Made by a program: the position numbers and the translations under genes
NCBI GenBank assembly: GCA_013289715.1
Contig: JABCZJ010000008.1
Coordinates: 1 to 64,000, forward strand
DNA: 64,000 nt
Source: Acidobacteriota bacterium
GTDB taxonomy: Bacteria; Acidobacteriota; Terriglobia; Acidiferrales; UBA7541
Direction: 5' to 3'
Part shown: piece by piece, positions 47,884-56,306 of the stretch
Layout: every line of letters begins with the position of its first letter
Numbering within the stretch: the first letter of the stretch is position 1
Notes under the pieces: model-generated
Databases searched by the model: none
Told to the model about the DNA's origin: nothing
What the model saw: only the letters and a program-made list of their open reading frames with translations

Positions 47884-50361
47884 TTATTCCGAGTGAAGCG
47901 CTTGTATGACGTCGACGCGGGCGGCGCGCGCCGCCGGGATCATCGAAGCGACTACCGCCGCGCCTAACAGCACAAACGCAGAAACGATCACAGGCAATGC
48001 GCCCGGCATTTTTAAGTCGCCGAAATAACTGCCTGCGACGCGCGCAACAACGAACCCGAACGCCGCGCCCGCCACAACGCCCAAGGCAGCCATCACGGCG
48101 CCTTCCGTCACAACACGTCTGAGGAGATTTTCCGGTTGCGCCCCAAGCGCCAAGCGGATGCCGAATTCGCGTGTCCGTGCACTGACAGAAAATGCCAGCA
48201 CGCCCGCCACGCCAACGATGGCAATCAGCAGCGCGACCCCGGCGAACACTCCAAAGACCAGGGAGTTCAAGCGGTCGGGCGCCAGCACTTTTGCACGGAT
48301 GTCTTCCAGAGTGGCGGCGTTCTCCACGGGTTCATCGGCGGCCAGCTGGCGGATAATTTTCGTCACCGGCGTTACCAGCGCATAAGGGTTTCCGGTGGTG
48401 TGGATGAACAAGTGACCGCCGAACATTCCGCCGTCGGCATAGGAGTCGTAAACGGTGGAGGTGGGCACCGGGACGATATGATCGTCGTCCACATCGGCGG
48501 CGACACCGATAATGCGGTGCGGGGAAGTGACCCGCGCCTTTTCGTCCGCAGTGCCGGGAACATACTCGAGCACCGGATCGGTCCAATAGACATGCCGGTT
48601 GATCGGATCCTGACCAGGAAACATCTGCTGCGCGAGAGTGGCGCTGACGATCACGACCGGCTCGTGAGTCTGGTCATCGAGCGCGTTGAAATCGCGCCCG
48701 GCAATAATGGGAACGCCCAGCGCGCTGAAAAAGCCGGGAGAGATGGTACGCCACAGCGCGCGGGGATCGTCTTTGCCATGGACGTGGCCATCACCAGAGA
48801 ATTGCAAGCCTGGACCGAAGTTGTCGGCATCACGCCAAGGGGCGATCATCCCGACAGCTGTCTGGCTGACGCCGGGTAGCGCATCGATCTGACGTATTGA
48901 TTCCTTGTAAAAATCGACGACTTGCTGAGGCGTTGCTCCGTTGGACGGCGCCGGAACGTCGATGGCGAGGACGTGACGCGTATCAACACCGGTCTGGATC
49001 CTTTGCAACGCGATCAGCGTAGTGATCAACATGCATGCGCCCGCGAGCAGCACGAAAGACGCTGCGATTTGGGTGATGGCAAAGGCACGCTGGCGGCGGC
49101 CGGTGCTGCTGGTGACGCGGACGCTGCCGCTGGCGAGGTTCATGCCATTCGAGGCATTGGGCGACGGTAGGCGCGGCACAAATGCCAATATCACCGCGGC
49201 GATGATTGCCAGCGCGACTCCGACCCAGAGCATGCTGAAGTCGACCGTCAAATCCAGCGCGCGAACCGAGAAGCGTGAGGCGTATCGAGCCAGGATGGTC
49301 ACGAGTGGCTGCGCGATCAATACGCCGATTATTGCGCCCGCGCCGCAGAGCAGGAGGCTTTCGGCCAACAGCATGCGGCGCAGCGCCCAAGTGCTTGCGC
49401 CCAGCGCGGCACGGACCGCCAGCTCGCCCTCGCGGCGAACCGTGCGCGCGAGAATCAGATTGGCAACGTTCGAGCAGGCGATGATGAAGACCAGGCCCGA
49501 GGCGGCGAGAAGGACGAGGAGAACGGTACGCGCGTCGGAAGTAATCTCGTCCCGGAGCATCCTGGCATCAATGCGGTAGCCACCGCTATCGGGATACGCA
49601 TCGGCGTGGTCCTTCGTCATGGAGGCGTAGACGGTGCGCAACTCGGTGCGAGCCTGGTCGAGGGTGGCGCCGGGAGCCAGCTTGCCGAAGAGTTCGGTCA
49701 TGCGATGGATGCGGCCGGTGACCATCGTGGCGGAAAGATGATGCGGGCTGATGACCAGGTTTCCGATAATCTCCGTTTCCGCGGGATACGGCACAGATGG
49801 TTCAAGGACACCGATAACCGTGGCGGAACGATCGCCAAGGCTGCTGAGCCGAACGGTCTTGCCGATCACATCCGGGTCTTTCCTGTAAGCGGTTGACCAG
49901 AAACGATAGGTCAGCACGATAACGCCCGGGGCGCCGGCACCGGCGTCTTGAGGTCCGACGAGACGGCCGAGAACAGGACGCAGGCCCATTACGTCGAAGT
50001 AGTTGCCGCTGACGACACCGCCGTGCACTACGCGAGGTTCGCCGAGTCCGACCATCGTAAAGTCCATCTGCGAGAAATCGCCGAACTCGCTCAGGGAGCG
50101 GACGCTGCCCTCGATATCCTTGATTTCGGGCACGGAAAACGTTGTGTTGTCCTGTCCCCCGCTGGGGGCGCTCTGGCGGATGTACACGAGCCGGTGCTCG
50201 TCACGGTTGACGAGCGGCTTCAGCAGCACTCCCCGCACCAGCGTGAAGATGGCCGCGTTGGCCCCGATGCCCAGCGCCAGCGTGAGAATCACAATGGTCG
50301 CGAGGCCTTTGCTGCGCATCAGTGAGTGGAACGCAACTCTTAGATCGCGAAAAAATGACAT
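47884..50361 (-). CDS. MacB-like orphan ABC permease (ADOP type)
   Basis: 825 residues. Two copies of the unit 'membrane helix, periplasmic MacB-PCD domain, three helices (FtsX)' are fused: the first starts at SFFRDLRVAFHSLMRSKG...LALGIGANAAIFTLV, the second after SSTGRRQRAFAITQIAASFVLL. Each ends with an FtsX block (ANLILARTVRREGELAVRAALGA and ARTREFGIRLALGAQPENLLRR). No ATPase gene is adjacent, as in the duplicated orphan permeases expanded in Acidobacteria. AAAGGAG precedes the ATG at 50361. Cargo unknown, probably export or envelope stress. Confidence 0.92.
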   Translation of the reverse strand: MSFFRDLRVAFHSLMRSKGLATIVILTLALGIGANAAIFTLVRGVLLKPLVNRDEHRLVYIRQSAPSGGQDNTTFSVPEIKDIEGSVRSLSEFGDFSQMDFTMVGLGEPRVVHGGVVSGNYFDVMGLRPVLGRLVGPQDAGAGAPGVIVLTYRFWSTAYRKDPDVIGKTVRLSSLGDRSATVIGVLEPSVPYPAETEIIGNLVISPHHLSATMVTGRIHRMTELFGKLAPGATLDQARTELRTVYASMTKDHADAYPDSGGYRIDARMLRDEITSDARTVLLVLLAASGLVFIIACSNVANLILARTVRREGELAVRAALGASTWALRRMLLAESLLLCGAGAIIGVLIAQPLVTILARYASRFSVRALDLTVDFSMLWVGVALAIIAAVILAFVPRLPSPNASNGMNLASGSVRVTSSTGRRQRAFAITQIAASFVLLAGACMLITTLIALQRIQTGVDTRHVLAIDVPAPSNGATPQQVVDFYKESIRQIDALPGVSQTAVGMIAPWRDADNFGPGLQFSGDGHVHGKDDPRALWRTISPGFFSALGVPIIAGRDFNALDDQTHEPVVIVSATLAQQMFPGQDPINRHVYWTDPVLEYVPGTADEKARVTSPHRIIGVAADVDDDHIVPVPTSTVYDSYADGGMFGGHLFIHTTGNPYALVTPVTKIIRQLAADEPVENAATLEDIRAKVLAPDRLNSLVFGVFAGVALLIAIVGVAGVLAFSVSARTREFGIRLALGAQPENLLRRVVTEGAVMAALGVVAGAAFGFVVARVAGSYFGDLKMPGALPVIVSAFVLLGAAVVASMIPAARAARVDVIQALHSE

Positions 50362-50462
50362 GTTTCTTCTCCTTTCGGCGTTTATAGCACCGCGCCTGCC
50401 AATAGAAAGTCTCACATTGTAAACCACTTACCACGGGCTGCGTCGTAGGGGGATGGTCGTTT

Positions 50463-50514
50463 TTGGCAGCCAACGTCCAAATTCGGACACCGACCCGGCC
50501 ATGATACTGATCAT
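50463..50514. promoter_or_regulatory. Cluster of inverted repeats upstream of the permease
   Basis: Three small dyads lie within 52 bp: TTGGC-A-GCCAA (50463-50473), GTCCAAATTCGGAC (50475-50488, one mismatch) and ATGAT-ACTG-ATCAT (50501-50514). They sit between the YCII gene and the permease start, where a regulator could bind. Confidence 0.35.
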
Positions 50515-50534
50515 TTTTTTCCTCGTGGCCGGCC

Positions 50535-50939
50535 TCATCGCGAGGTATCCTTTCGCCGTCGCTGCTCGCTCCTCCTGATCATTTCGCTTATATCCGCTGC
50601 AGGACGTATCTCGATTGTTCCACAGTTCAACTTCACTCCCGGAGATTGGGAAATGAGCTGAATTGCGTGATTCAGATCTCGCGCTTCCAGCACCTGAATT
50701 CCACCCAATTGCTCCTTCGTTTCCGCGAACGGACCGTCTGTCACTGCAACCTTTCCGTCCTTCCAAGACACGGTCACCGCCGTGTTGGGGGGCTGAAGAG
50801 GTTCCTCGGCGAGCAACTGTCCTTTCTTCCGCAGTTCGTCGTTGTAGCTAAAACACTCGTCCAGCGTGGTGTTGCGCTCGCTCTCAGACATGTTTTCGAA
50901 CTTGCCGGGCTCGAGATAGCCCAAACAGATGTATTTCAT
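50535..50939 (-). CDS. YCII/DGPF-family protein 1
   Basis: 134 residues. MKYICLGYLEPGKF opens the YCII fold, and VTDGPFAETKEQLGG is the DGPF signature, followed by VLEARDLNHAIQLI and GTIEIRPA. The family is small, dimeric and of unknown chemistry, and is genetically tied to ECF42 sigma factors. GGAGG lies 6 nt before the ATG at 50939. No ECF42-type motif was found directly upstream; it may be read through from the esterase gene. Confidence 0.88.
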   Translation of the reverse strand: MKYICLGYLEPGKFENMSESERNTTLDECFSYNDELRKKGQLLAEEPLQPPNTAVTVSWKDGKVAVTDGPFAETKEQLGGIQVLEARDLNHAIQLISQSPGVKLNCGTIEIRPAADISEMIRRSEQRRRKDTSR

Positions 50940-51015
50940 TGGGTCCTCCGTCAGAGACCGTGTAACACATCGACTGACGCAGTTGCCTGTCGCCAGTAAA
51001 ATCCGACTTCGCGGG

Positions 51016-52089
51016 CTAGCCGGTGGCGAATGCTCGCCGAAGGGCAACCATCCACGATTCCGTGAATCGCTTCGAAACTGCGGCGTCGGGGACTAGCACA
51101 TCGAAGCCGTGATACGCACCTGGAATTACCTGGAGTTCCGTCGGAACTCCGGCATTGATCAGGCGGCGGGCGTATTCGACATCTTCATCCACAAACAGAT
51201 CGAGAGCGCCGACGCCGATGAATGCGGGAGGCAGTCCGGCGAGGTTTTCGACGCGCGCAGGAACTGCGCCTGCCGGAACCGTAGGCGAGCCGGCCGGGAC
51301 GCCGAGGAAAGAAGTCCAGCCGAAACGATTCGAGCCCGCGTTCCAAACGAACTGTCCGATATACGGTGGAACTTGGCGAGTGCTGCCGGTTCGATCGTCG
51401 AGCGCCGGATAAATCAGCAGTTGAAATAGGACGGGAATTTCGCGGCGATCGCGCGCGGCAATGGCGAGTTGCGCAGAATGGCTGCCACCGGCGCTTTCTC
51501 CGCCTATGGCGATGCGCTTGCGATCCACGCCGAGCTCGTCAGAATTTTTATAAAGCCAGCGCAGCGCGGTGTAATTATCCTCGAGCGAGCCCGGGAAATG
51601 AGTTTCCGGCGCGAGGCGATAGTCGACCGAAACGACCAGGCATCCGCAATTCTGTGCCACCGCTTGCAGAAACGGATTGAATTGTCCGGCGAAGCCAGAG
51701 ACGTATCCGCCGCCGTGAAAGTGTAGAAATGCAGGACGCCCTTTCGTGCCCGGAGCCGCATCGACCATCACCAGGCGCAAGTCCGGCGCGCCCAATGGCC
51801 CGGGTATGCGCCGTTCAAATGGCTGCGGCGCCGGCGGAGGCAGCGGAGGCACCGGCGGCCATTTGCGTCCGGCGGCGAGAGTTTCGCTGCTGAAGGACTG
51901 AGTGGGGAATGGGAATTTCTTGATTACGTCAAGCAACTCCGGATCGACCATGGCATAGGGGTCCTCTCCCGCTGCAGTCGCAGGCGCCTGCCGGGCGACG
52001 GCGGAGCGCAGCAATTCAGGCGCAATGCCGATCCCGATTCCCGCACTCAAACCGCCGCGAACAAAATCACGCCTTGTGAGCTCATTCAT
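51016..52089 (-). CDS. Tat-exported alpha/beta-hydrolase (HSL-type esterase)
   Basis: 357 residues. A twin-arginine signal (TRRDFVRGGLSAG) is followed by a hormone-sensitive-lipase type fold: oxyanion motif LHFHGGGYVSG, nucleophile elbow GGESAGGSH, catalytic Asp in GALDLFVDED and His in PGAYHGFDV. It should hydrolyse short-chain esters or a related substrate in the periplasm. The start at 52089 has GGGAG upstream; the frame is open for 118 codons before it, through the YCII remnant. It is sandwiched between YCII genes. Confidence 0.9.
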   Translation of the reverse strand: MNELTRRDFVRGGLSAGIGIGIAPELLRSAVARQAPATAAGEDPYAMVDPELLDVIKKFPFPTQSFSSETLAAGRKWPPVPPLPPPAPQPFERRIPGPLGAPDLRLVMVDAAPGTKGRPAFLHFHGGGYVSGFAGQFNPFLQAVAQNCGCLVVSVDYRLAPETHFPGSLEDNYTALRWLYKNSDELGVDRKRIAIGGESAGGSHSAQLAIAARDRREIPVLFQLLIYPALDDRTGSTRQVPPYIGQFVWNAGSNRFGWTSFLGVPAGSPTVPAGAVPARVENLAGLPPAFIGVGALDLFVDEDVEYARRLINAGVPTELQVIPGAYHGFDVLVPDAAVSKRFTESWMVALRRAFATG

Positions 52090-52131
52090 CCTTGACTCCC
52101 GTTTCTGAAATTGAAGTGTCCTGCCAGGGCA

Positions 52132-52172
52132 TTCTTGCCGGGCTCGAGATAGCCCGAACAGTTGTATTTCAT
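52132..52172 (-). pseudogene. 5' stub of a YCII/DGPF gene
   Basis: Minus-strand ATG 52172 begins MKYNCSGYLEPGK, matching the first 13 residues of YCII protein 1 (MKYICLGYLEPGK), with a GGAGGAATTG-type ribosome site before it. The similarity continues at DNA level (CTTGCCGGGCTCGAGATAGCCC in both, 50899 and 52137 areas) and then stops abruptly 30 bp before the esterase signal peptide. This is the remnant of a duplicated gene whose body was lost. Confidence 0.7.
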
Positions 52173-52334
52173 CAATTCCTCCACGACCCGACTTCGTCCG
52201 TTCTGCACAGAACCCGTTGTGTATGTGTTCGCGGGACCCGCCCTTGGCCGAGAACGCGAAGGACGGGGCACCCCACCGCGTTGCTGACGCCAGCCAGATC
52301 AAAAAACCCGGGTCACCCGCCTTCCGTTGGGTCC

Positions 52335-52721
52335 TCAGTCCTGACCTAGCGCGGGGATCTGCGGGTTGTCGTCCGGGGTTCGTGTGAGGAAAGCGCGCAC
52401 CTCGACCGACGCCCGACAGGCGACGACAGCCTTGCGCCCCCACGCCAGTGCCTCATCCATGTTCGCGCATTTCAGCAGCCAAAAACCGCCTACGTGCTCC
52501 TTGGTCTCCAGGTACGGCCCATCGGTGATGAGCACCTTGCCACCGGGCTGCGCTCGCAGCGACCTCGCACTGCTGGCGGGGGAGAGGCCGCCAGCGAAAA
52601 TCCTGGCACCGGCAGCCACCATTTCTTCGTTGAGCACGTCGATATCGCGCATCATCGCTTCGCCTTCGAGGGACCCGTCGTAACCGTCGGGGTGGTGAAT
52701 CGCAACTAGATATTGCGGCAT
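52335..52721 (-). CDS. YCII/DGPF-family protein 2
   Basis: 128 residues. MPQYLVAIHHPDGYDGS, LITDGPYLETKEHVGGFWLLKCANMDEALAW and the VEVRAF strand show the fold; the signature reads DGPY here. AAGGAG precedes the ATG at 52721. An ECF42-type promoter motif at 52782-52808 would give a leader of about 55 nt. Confidence 0.88.
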   Translation of the reverse strand: MPQYLVAIHHPDGYDGSLEGEAMMRDIDVLNEEMVAAGARIFAGGLSPASSARSLRAQPGGKVLITDGPYLETKEHVGGFWLLKCANMDEALAWGRKAVVACRASVEVRAFLTRTPDDNPQIPALGQD

Positions 52722-52781
52722 GATTTCTCCTTTTCCCGTAACAGGCTTCGGGCCGAGCGGTTGCCCGACCTTCACTACATA

Positions 52782-52808
52782 GACGAAGGGCCGGACCGGA
52801 ATTCGACA
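52782..52808 (-). promoter_or_regulatory. ECF42-type promoter upstream of YCII gene 2
   Basis: Minus-strand TGTCGA (52808-52803), 17-nt spacer, CGTC (52785-52782). It lies in the gap between YCII genes 3 and 2, and the surrounding 45 bp match the region around 53481-53507. Confidence 0.65.
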
Positions 52809-52828
52809 AAGCGCAGAGAGTTTTTTTA

Positions 52829-53254
52829 TTACTGGCCCATCTCAGCGGCGGCGTTGTCGCCGAACTTCTTTTGGATCTCCTTTTGCGTCTCGGGATCGAA
52901 GTCGGTCAGGTCAAATATCCGGCGAACTTCGACCGTTTCGTTATCCCGGCCGGGGATGCGCGAGGCCCATTCGAGCGCCTCTTCGCGTGACTTCACCTGG
53001 ATGATCCAGTAGCCGCCGACCACTTCCTTCGTTTCGGGAAACGGTCCGTCGGTCACTTTCGACTTTCCGCCTTTGAAGGTGACGCGCGCGCTCATCGTCG
53101 CGGGCGGGGTCAGCCCGTCAAGCGCGAGCAGCACGCCGGCTTTCCCTAGTTCCTCGTTGTACGCGCCCATTTTCTCCATGTCTTTCATATTGGGTACAAA
53201 GCCGGCTTTTGCGGTTTCGTATTCTTTCGGAAACATGATCATCATGAAACGCAT
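52829..53254 (-). CDS. YCII/DGPF-family protein 3
   Basis: 141 residues. MRFMMIMFPKEYETAKAG, ALDGLTPPA, KVTDGPFPETKEVVGGYWIIQVKSREEALEWA and VEVRRIFDLTDF are all typical of the longer DGPF subgroup. AAGGAGAAC precedes the ATG. Two ECF42-type motifs lie upstream. Confidence 0.9.
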   Translation of the reverse strand: MRFMMIMFPKEYETAKAGFVPNMKDMEKMGAYNEELGKAGVLLALDGLTPPATMSARVTFKGGKSKVTDGPFPETKEVVGGYWIIQVKSREEALEWASRIPGRDNETVEVRRIFDLTDFDPETQKEIQKKFGDNAAAEMGQ

Positions 53255-53374
53255 TGTGTTCTCCTTGAGTGTCGTGCGGACACCTTATCAGGGCCGCTAC
53301 TATATAGGAGCCTGGACCGCGCTGGGTCTGGAAAGATGCGAGGCGCCGGGCGCGCGGTGCGGCTCTACTTGCTA

Positions 53375-53400
53375 GTCGAACGGAGTGATGCGAATCGACA
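53375..53400 (-). promoter_or_regulatory. Second ECF42-type motif upstream of YCII gene 3
   Basis: Minus-strand TGTCGA (53400-53395), 16-nt spacer, CGAC (53378-53375), within CCGTTCGACTA, the same -10 context as the upstream copy. About 120 nt before the YCII ATG. Confidence 0.5.
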
Positions 53401-53480
53401 CGCGATTTGCAGATTTCTCGCGTAGCGTATCGCCCGCGAAATACTTTCTGGCGGGCCGGTTGCCCGGCCTTCACGATATA

Positions 53481-53507
53481 GTCGAACGGCCGCACCTGAC
53501 TTCGACA
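53481..53507 (-). promoter_or_regulatory. ECF42-type promoter upstream of YCII gene 3
   Basis: Minus-strand TGTCGA (53507-53502), 17-nt spacer, CGAC (53484-53481). It is about 225 nt from the YCII ATG. It shares a 45-bp block with the site at 52782-52808 (TTTGTCGAA..., ...GTGAAGG and GGGCAACCG), so the promoter region was duplicated together with the genes. The rest of 53255-53830 shows no gene. Confidence 0.55.
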
Positions 53508-53830
53508 AACCCTCCCAGAAATTTTACTTCTTCCGCGCTTTAAAACTATGTTTTGCGCGTGGCCATCTCGATCTCCGATCACGCGGGTGATCTCAACGAG
53601 TCGACGCAACACTAAGCTCTGGGTCACCTGTCATTGAAAACAAAGACCAAATTCGCTCGCTAGGGTTAGAACTGTCGGAATGCTGCCCTGGCTACGTTTT
53701 GACCGAGTTGAGCCAAAGAGACGGTTCTCCCGCGGAAGCATTGCCGAATCAATGCGCCGGATGGTGTTGCATCGACCGGTCGAACCGGCACTAACCGGTT
53801 AACAGTAATGGAAGAATTTCGGACAAGTAA

Positions 53831-53857
53831 TTGGGATGGCTCGGCCCGTGCTATGAT
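53831..53857 (+). promoter_or_regulatory. Promoter with extended -10 (TTGGGA / TGCTATGAT)
   Basis: TTGGGA (53831-53836), 15-nt spacer, TGc-TATGAT (53849-53857). The predicted transcript starts near 53865, four nt before ATG 53869. Confidence 0.5.
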
Positions 53858-53868
53858 CCGCTTTCAGT

Positions 53869-54087
53869 ATGAATACCCAGCAAGTAGAAGACTTCCTCGT
53901 ACAACAAACCACTGAACAAGCGATCCTCAAGAAATTACCTCTCTCTGAGTCCGCGTCTGCGCGGTTCGATTGTCACTCTTATTCAAATGGGAGGAACCTA
54001 TGTTCAACAGCGTACTCCCCGCCGCGAGCGAGCCGATCAGTGTGGTTGGTTCTCGGTGGCTATGGACAGCCCGGTGCTTTGCCTTGA
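53869..54087 (+). CDS. Possible leader peptide or decayed gene start
   Basis: 72 codons from ATG 53869, placed 11 nt after a promoter -10. The first 27 residues (MNTQQVEDFLVQQTTEQAIL and KKLPLSE) look like a natural soluble N-terminus, but the rest is low-quality sequence overlapping the membrane-protein gene in another frame. It is either a leaderless leader peptide or the stub of a lost gene. Confidence 0.3.
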   Translation: MNTQQVEDFLVQQTTEQAILKKLPLSESASARFDCHSYSNGRNLCSTAYSPPRASRSVWLVLGGYGQPGALP

Positions 54088-54605
54088 TTTGTACGATCGC
54101 CTTGGGCGTAGGATTTGTGGCTGAGGCTGCGGCTGATCAGAATGGGCTGGTAGCCCTAAGCTTTTTTGGTCGCTGGGGGTCGCTCAGCCTTGCACTGCTC
54201 TATCTTTTGTTCCGTAGGGGGAAGAATTCACTGGCATTGGCGCTTGGTCTGAGCGCGGCGACGCCTTTCATCACCCTGCTCCCACTCGCCTTGATGTTGT
54301 CCCGGTCGGGGCGCCATCTGGCTTTCTTCATCGCAGTGTTTAGCGGGATGCTGCCGCCGTTTGCCAATTTGATGAATGGGCTCCACCCACAACTTGCAAC
54401 ACTCGGGGCGTTGCTCCTTTGGCTCTTCAGTCTCTCTTTGGCGATGCTCGGGCTAAGCAGTATTGTCGCATTTCAGAAGATGGCGCGCGAGGCGAAGGAG
54501 ACGGAGAAACTGCGCTGGGCCTTTCGCGGCGGAATGTGTTGCGCACTTGTCGTTTGGCTGATATTCACGCTGCTTGGCGTCTCTTTCGGGGGCTTCGGCA
54601 TGTGA
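54000..54605 (+). CDS. Polytopic membrane protein, function unknown
   Basis: 201 residues with about six hydrophobic helices (near 17-40, 48-66, 72-95, 100-115, 122-150 and 176-196). GGGAGG lies 5 nt before ATG 54000. No family recognised. Lower local GC and looser codon bias than its neighbours hint at a more recent arrival. It is divergent from the YCII genes and convergent with the ECF42 gene. Confidence 0.6.
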   Translation: MFNSVLPAASEPISVVGSRWLWTARCFALICTIALGVGFVAEAAADQNGLVALSFFGRWGSLSLALLYLLFRRGKNSLALALGLSAATPFITLLPLALMLSRSGRHLAFFIAVFSGMLPPFANLMNGLHPQLATLGALLLWLFSLSLAMLGLSSIVAFQKMAREAKETEKLRWAFRGGMCCALVVWLIFTLLGVSFGGFGM

Positions 54606-54834
54606 CCTTCCTTACCCTGCGACCAGGCTCCTGACCCACTTGACCTCTGATCGCAGCCTTTTCTAGGCACGGCTCCGAGCTCGTTTGCAGACCTCGACAT
54701 AACGGCATTAGAAGTACAATCCGTTTTAGGCGGCATTCTGACCTTGCTGACGTTACATCAATGACCGCCGGAAAGCTCGCGCTGCAGCCTAATATCCGCA
54801 CCGGCTCCGCACGAGTATTTTTTTATTTCAACTC

Positions 54835-56088
54835 TTATTTCAGCTGGCGAATCCGCTCTTGCAGGAATTGCCGCTCTGGTTCCTGCTGGGTCAGGGCCAG
54901 AGCTTTCTCATAAGCGGACCGAGCCTCAGCTGTCCTGCCGAGCCTGCGGCACATATCGGCACGGGCGGAATGTGCCAGGTAATAATCGGCTAATTCGCCG
55001 TGTTCCATCACCGCGTCGATATGCGTCAGACCGCTCTCTGGACCGTCGCGCATGGCAATGGCCACGGCGCGATTCAGCTGCACAACCGGCGAAGGCTGAA
55101 TTTGTGCCAGTTGATCGTAGAGCGCAACAATCTGCCCCCAGTCGGTCGCCGCGACCGATTCCGCCTCCGCATGAACGGCCGCAATCGCTGCCTGCAGTGT
55201 GTAGGAGCCGAAGCGGAGGGACTTCAGGGCTTTCTCCAGCAATGCCACTCCCTCCGCGATCTGCTCGCGGTTCCAGAGCGAGCGATCCTGGTTCTCCAGC
55301 AAAATCAGCTCTCCGGTCGGCGATGTTCTCGCAGCGTGACGGGATTCGTGTAGCAACATCAGGGAAAGCAGCCCGATGACTTCCGGCTCTGGCTGGAGTT
55401 CGGTCAGCAACCGCCCCAGTCGAATCGCCTCGCCGGTTAGCTCGGCCCGCGTTACTTCCGCTCCCGCCGCAGCGGAGTAGCCCTCATTAAAGACGAGATA
55501 GACGACCTGAAGAACCGCGCCCAGTCGCTCCGGCAATTCCTGCGGCGTCGGCACTTCGTAGCGAATCGGGGTGTCTCGAATCTTTGACTTGGCGCGCACA
55601 ATGCGCTGCGCCAGCGTACGCGGAGTGATGAGGAAGGCCTTTGCTATCTCCTCGGTTGTCAGCCCGCACACTTCGCGCAGGGTGAGCGCGACGTGCGCTT
55701 CCGGCGCGAGAGATGGATGACAGCAGGTAAAAATCAGGCGCAGCCGATCATCCTCAAGGCTGTCCTCTTCATTGCGTGTTTCCGCCGAGCTCGATTGCGC
55801 TTCGAGATATCGCACGAGCTCGGCTTGTGACGCATCAAATCTTGCCCGGCGCCGCAGAGTATCAATGGCTTTGAATCGGGCGGTCGAAATCAACCATGGT
55901 CTCGGGTTGCCGGGCACTCCACTGCTCGGCCACACGCTTAGCGCAGCTGCAAAGGCTTCGTGCATCGCCTCCTCGGCAAGATCAAAACCACCGAGCAACC
56001 GGATCAGAGTTGCCAGGATTCGTCCCGAATCCAGGCGATAAAGGGAGTCGAGCAATTCGCGTATCTGCTCGGTCGAATGTTCGGGCAT
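54835..56088 (-). CDS. ECF42-type RNA polymerase sigma factor
   Basis: 417 residues, much longer than an ordinary ECF factor. Sigma regions 2 and 4 occupy about residues 5-175 (FDLAEEAMHEAFAAALSVW, NPRPWLISTARFKAIDTLRRR, LTTEEIAKAFLITPRTLAQRIVRAKSKI). A C-terminal helical extension of about 220 residues of the DUF6596 type with TPR-like motifs (VVYLVFNEGYSAAAG, YDQLAQIQPSPVVQLNRAVAIA, YYLAHSARADMCRRLG) replaces an anti-sigma factor. ECF42 members are known to neighbour DGPF proteins, as here. ATG 56088 has AAGG upstream; TTG 56124 is less likely. Confidence 0.93.
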   Translation of the reverse strand: MPEHSTEQIRELLDSLYRLDSGRILATLIRLLGGFDLAEEAMHEAFAAALSVWPSSGVPGNPRPWLISTARFKAIDTLRRRARFDASQAELVRYLEAQSSSAETRNEEDSLEDDRLRLIFTCCHPSLAPEAHVALTLREVCGLTTEEIAKAFLITPRTLAQRIVRAKSKIRDTPIRYEVPTPQELPERLGAVLQVVYLVFNEGYSAAAGAEVTRAELTGEAIRLGRLLTELQPEPEVIGLLSLMLLHESRHAARTSPTGELILLENQDRSLWNREQIAEGVALLEKALKSLRFGSYTLQAAIAAVHAEAESVAATDWGQIVALYDQLAQIQPSPVVQLNRAVAIAMRDGPESGLTHIDAVMEHGELADYYLAHSARADMCRRLGRTAEARSAYEKALALTQQEPERQFLQERIRQLK

Positions 56089-56306
56089 GACGACGACCTT
56101 AGCAAACCAGCTATCCCGAATCAATTTAGCAAACGGCGGGCTATTAAACGGCGAACCGATGCAAAGCGCCCAGGTCGTGACTCTGAAATCTGGACAGCAG
56201 CACGCTTCCTCGGTTGACTTAAAATCGCCAATGCACTTATTTGAGCCACCTACAAGCTCAACACTACGGCGTTGCGGATTGATCTGGTAGCGGCCGGCCG
56301 CGGCAT

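Noticed and set aside
50463..50473. TTGGCAGCCAA considered as a sigma-54 promoter before the permease
   Set aside because: There is no TGGCAC-N5-TTGCA arrangement; it is a simple dyad and was kept only as a low-confidence regulatory site.
53118..53627. 169-codon minus-strand frame over the YCII promoter region
   Set aside because: It overlaps the start of YCII gene 3 in another frame and covers the ECF42-type promoter motifs; its sequence lacks any domain.
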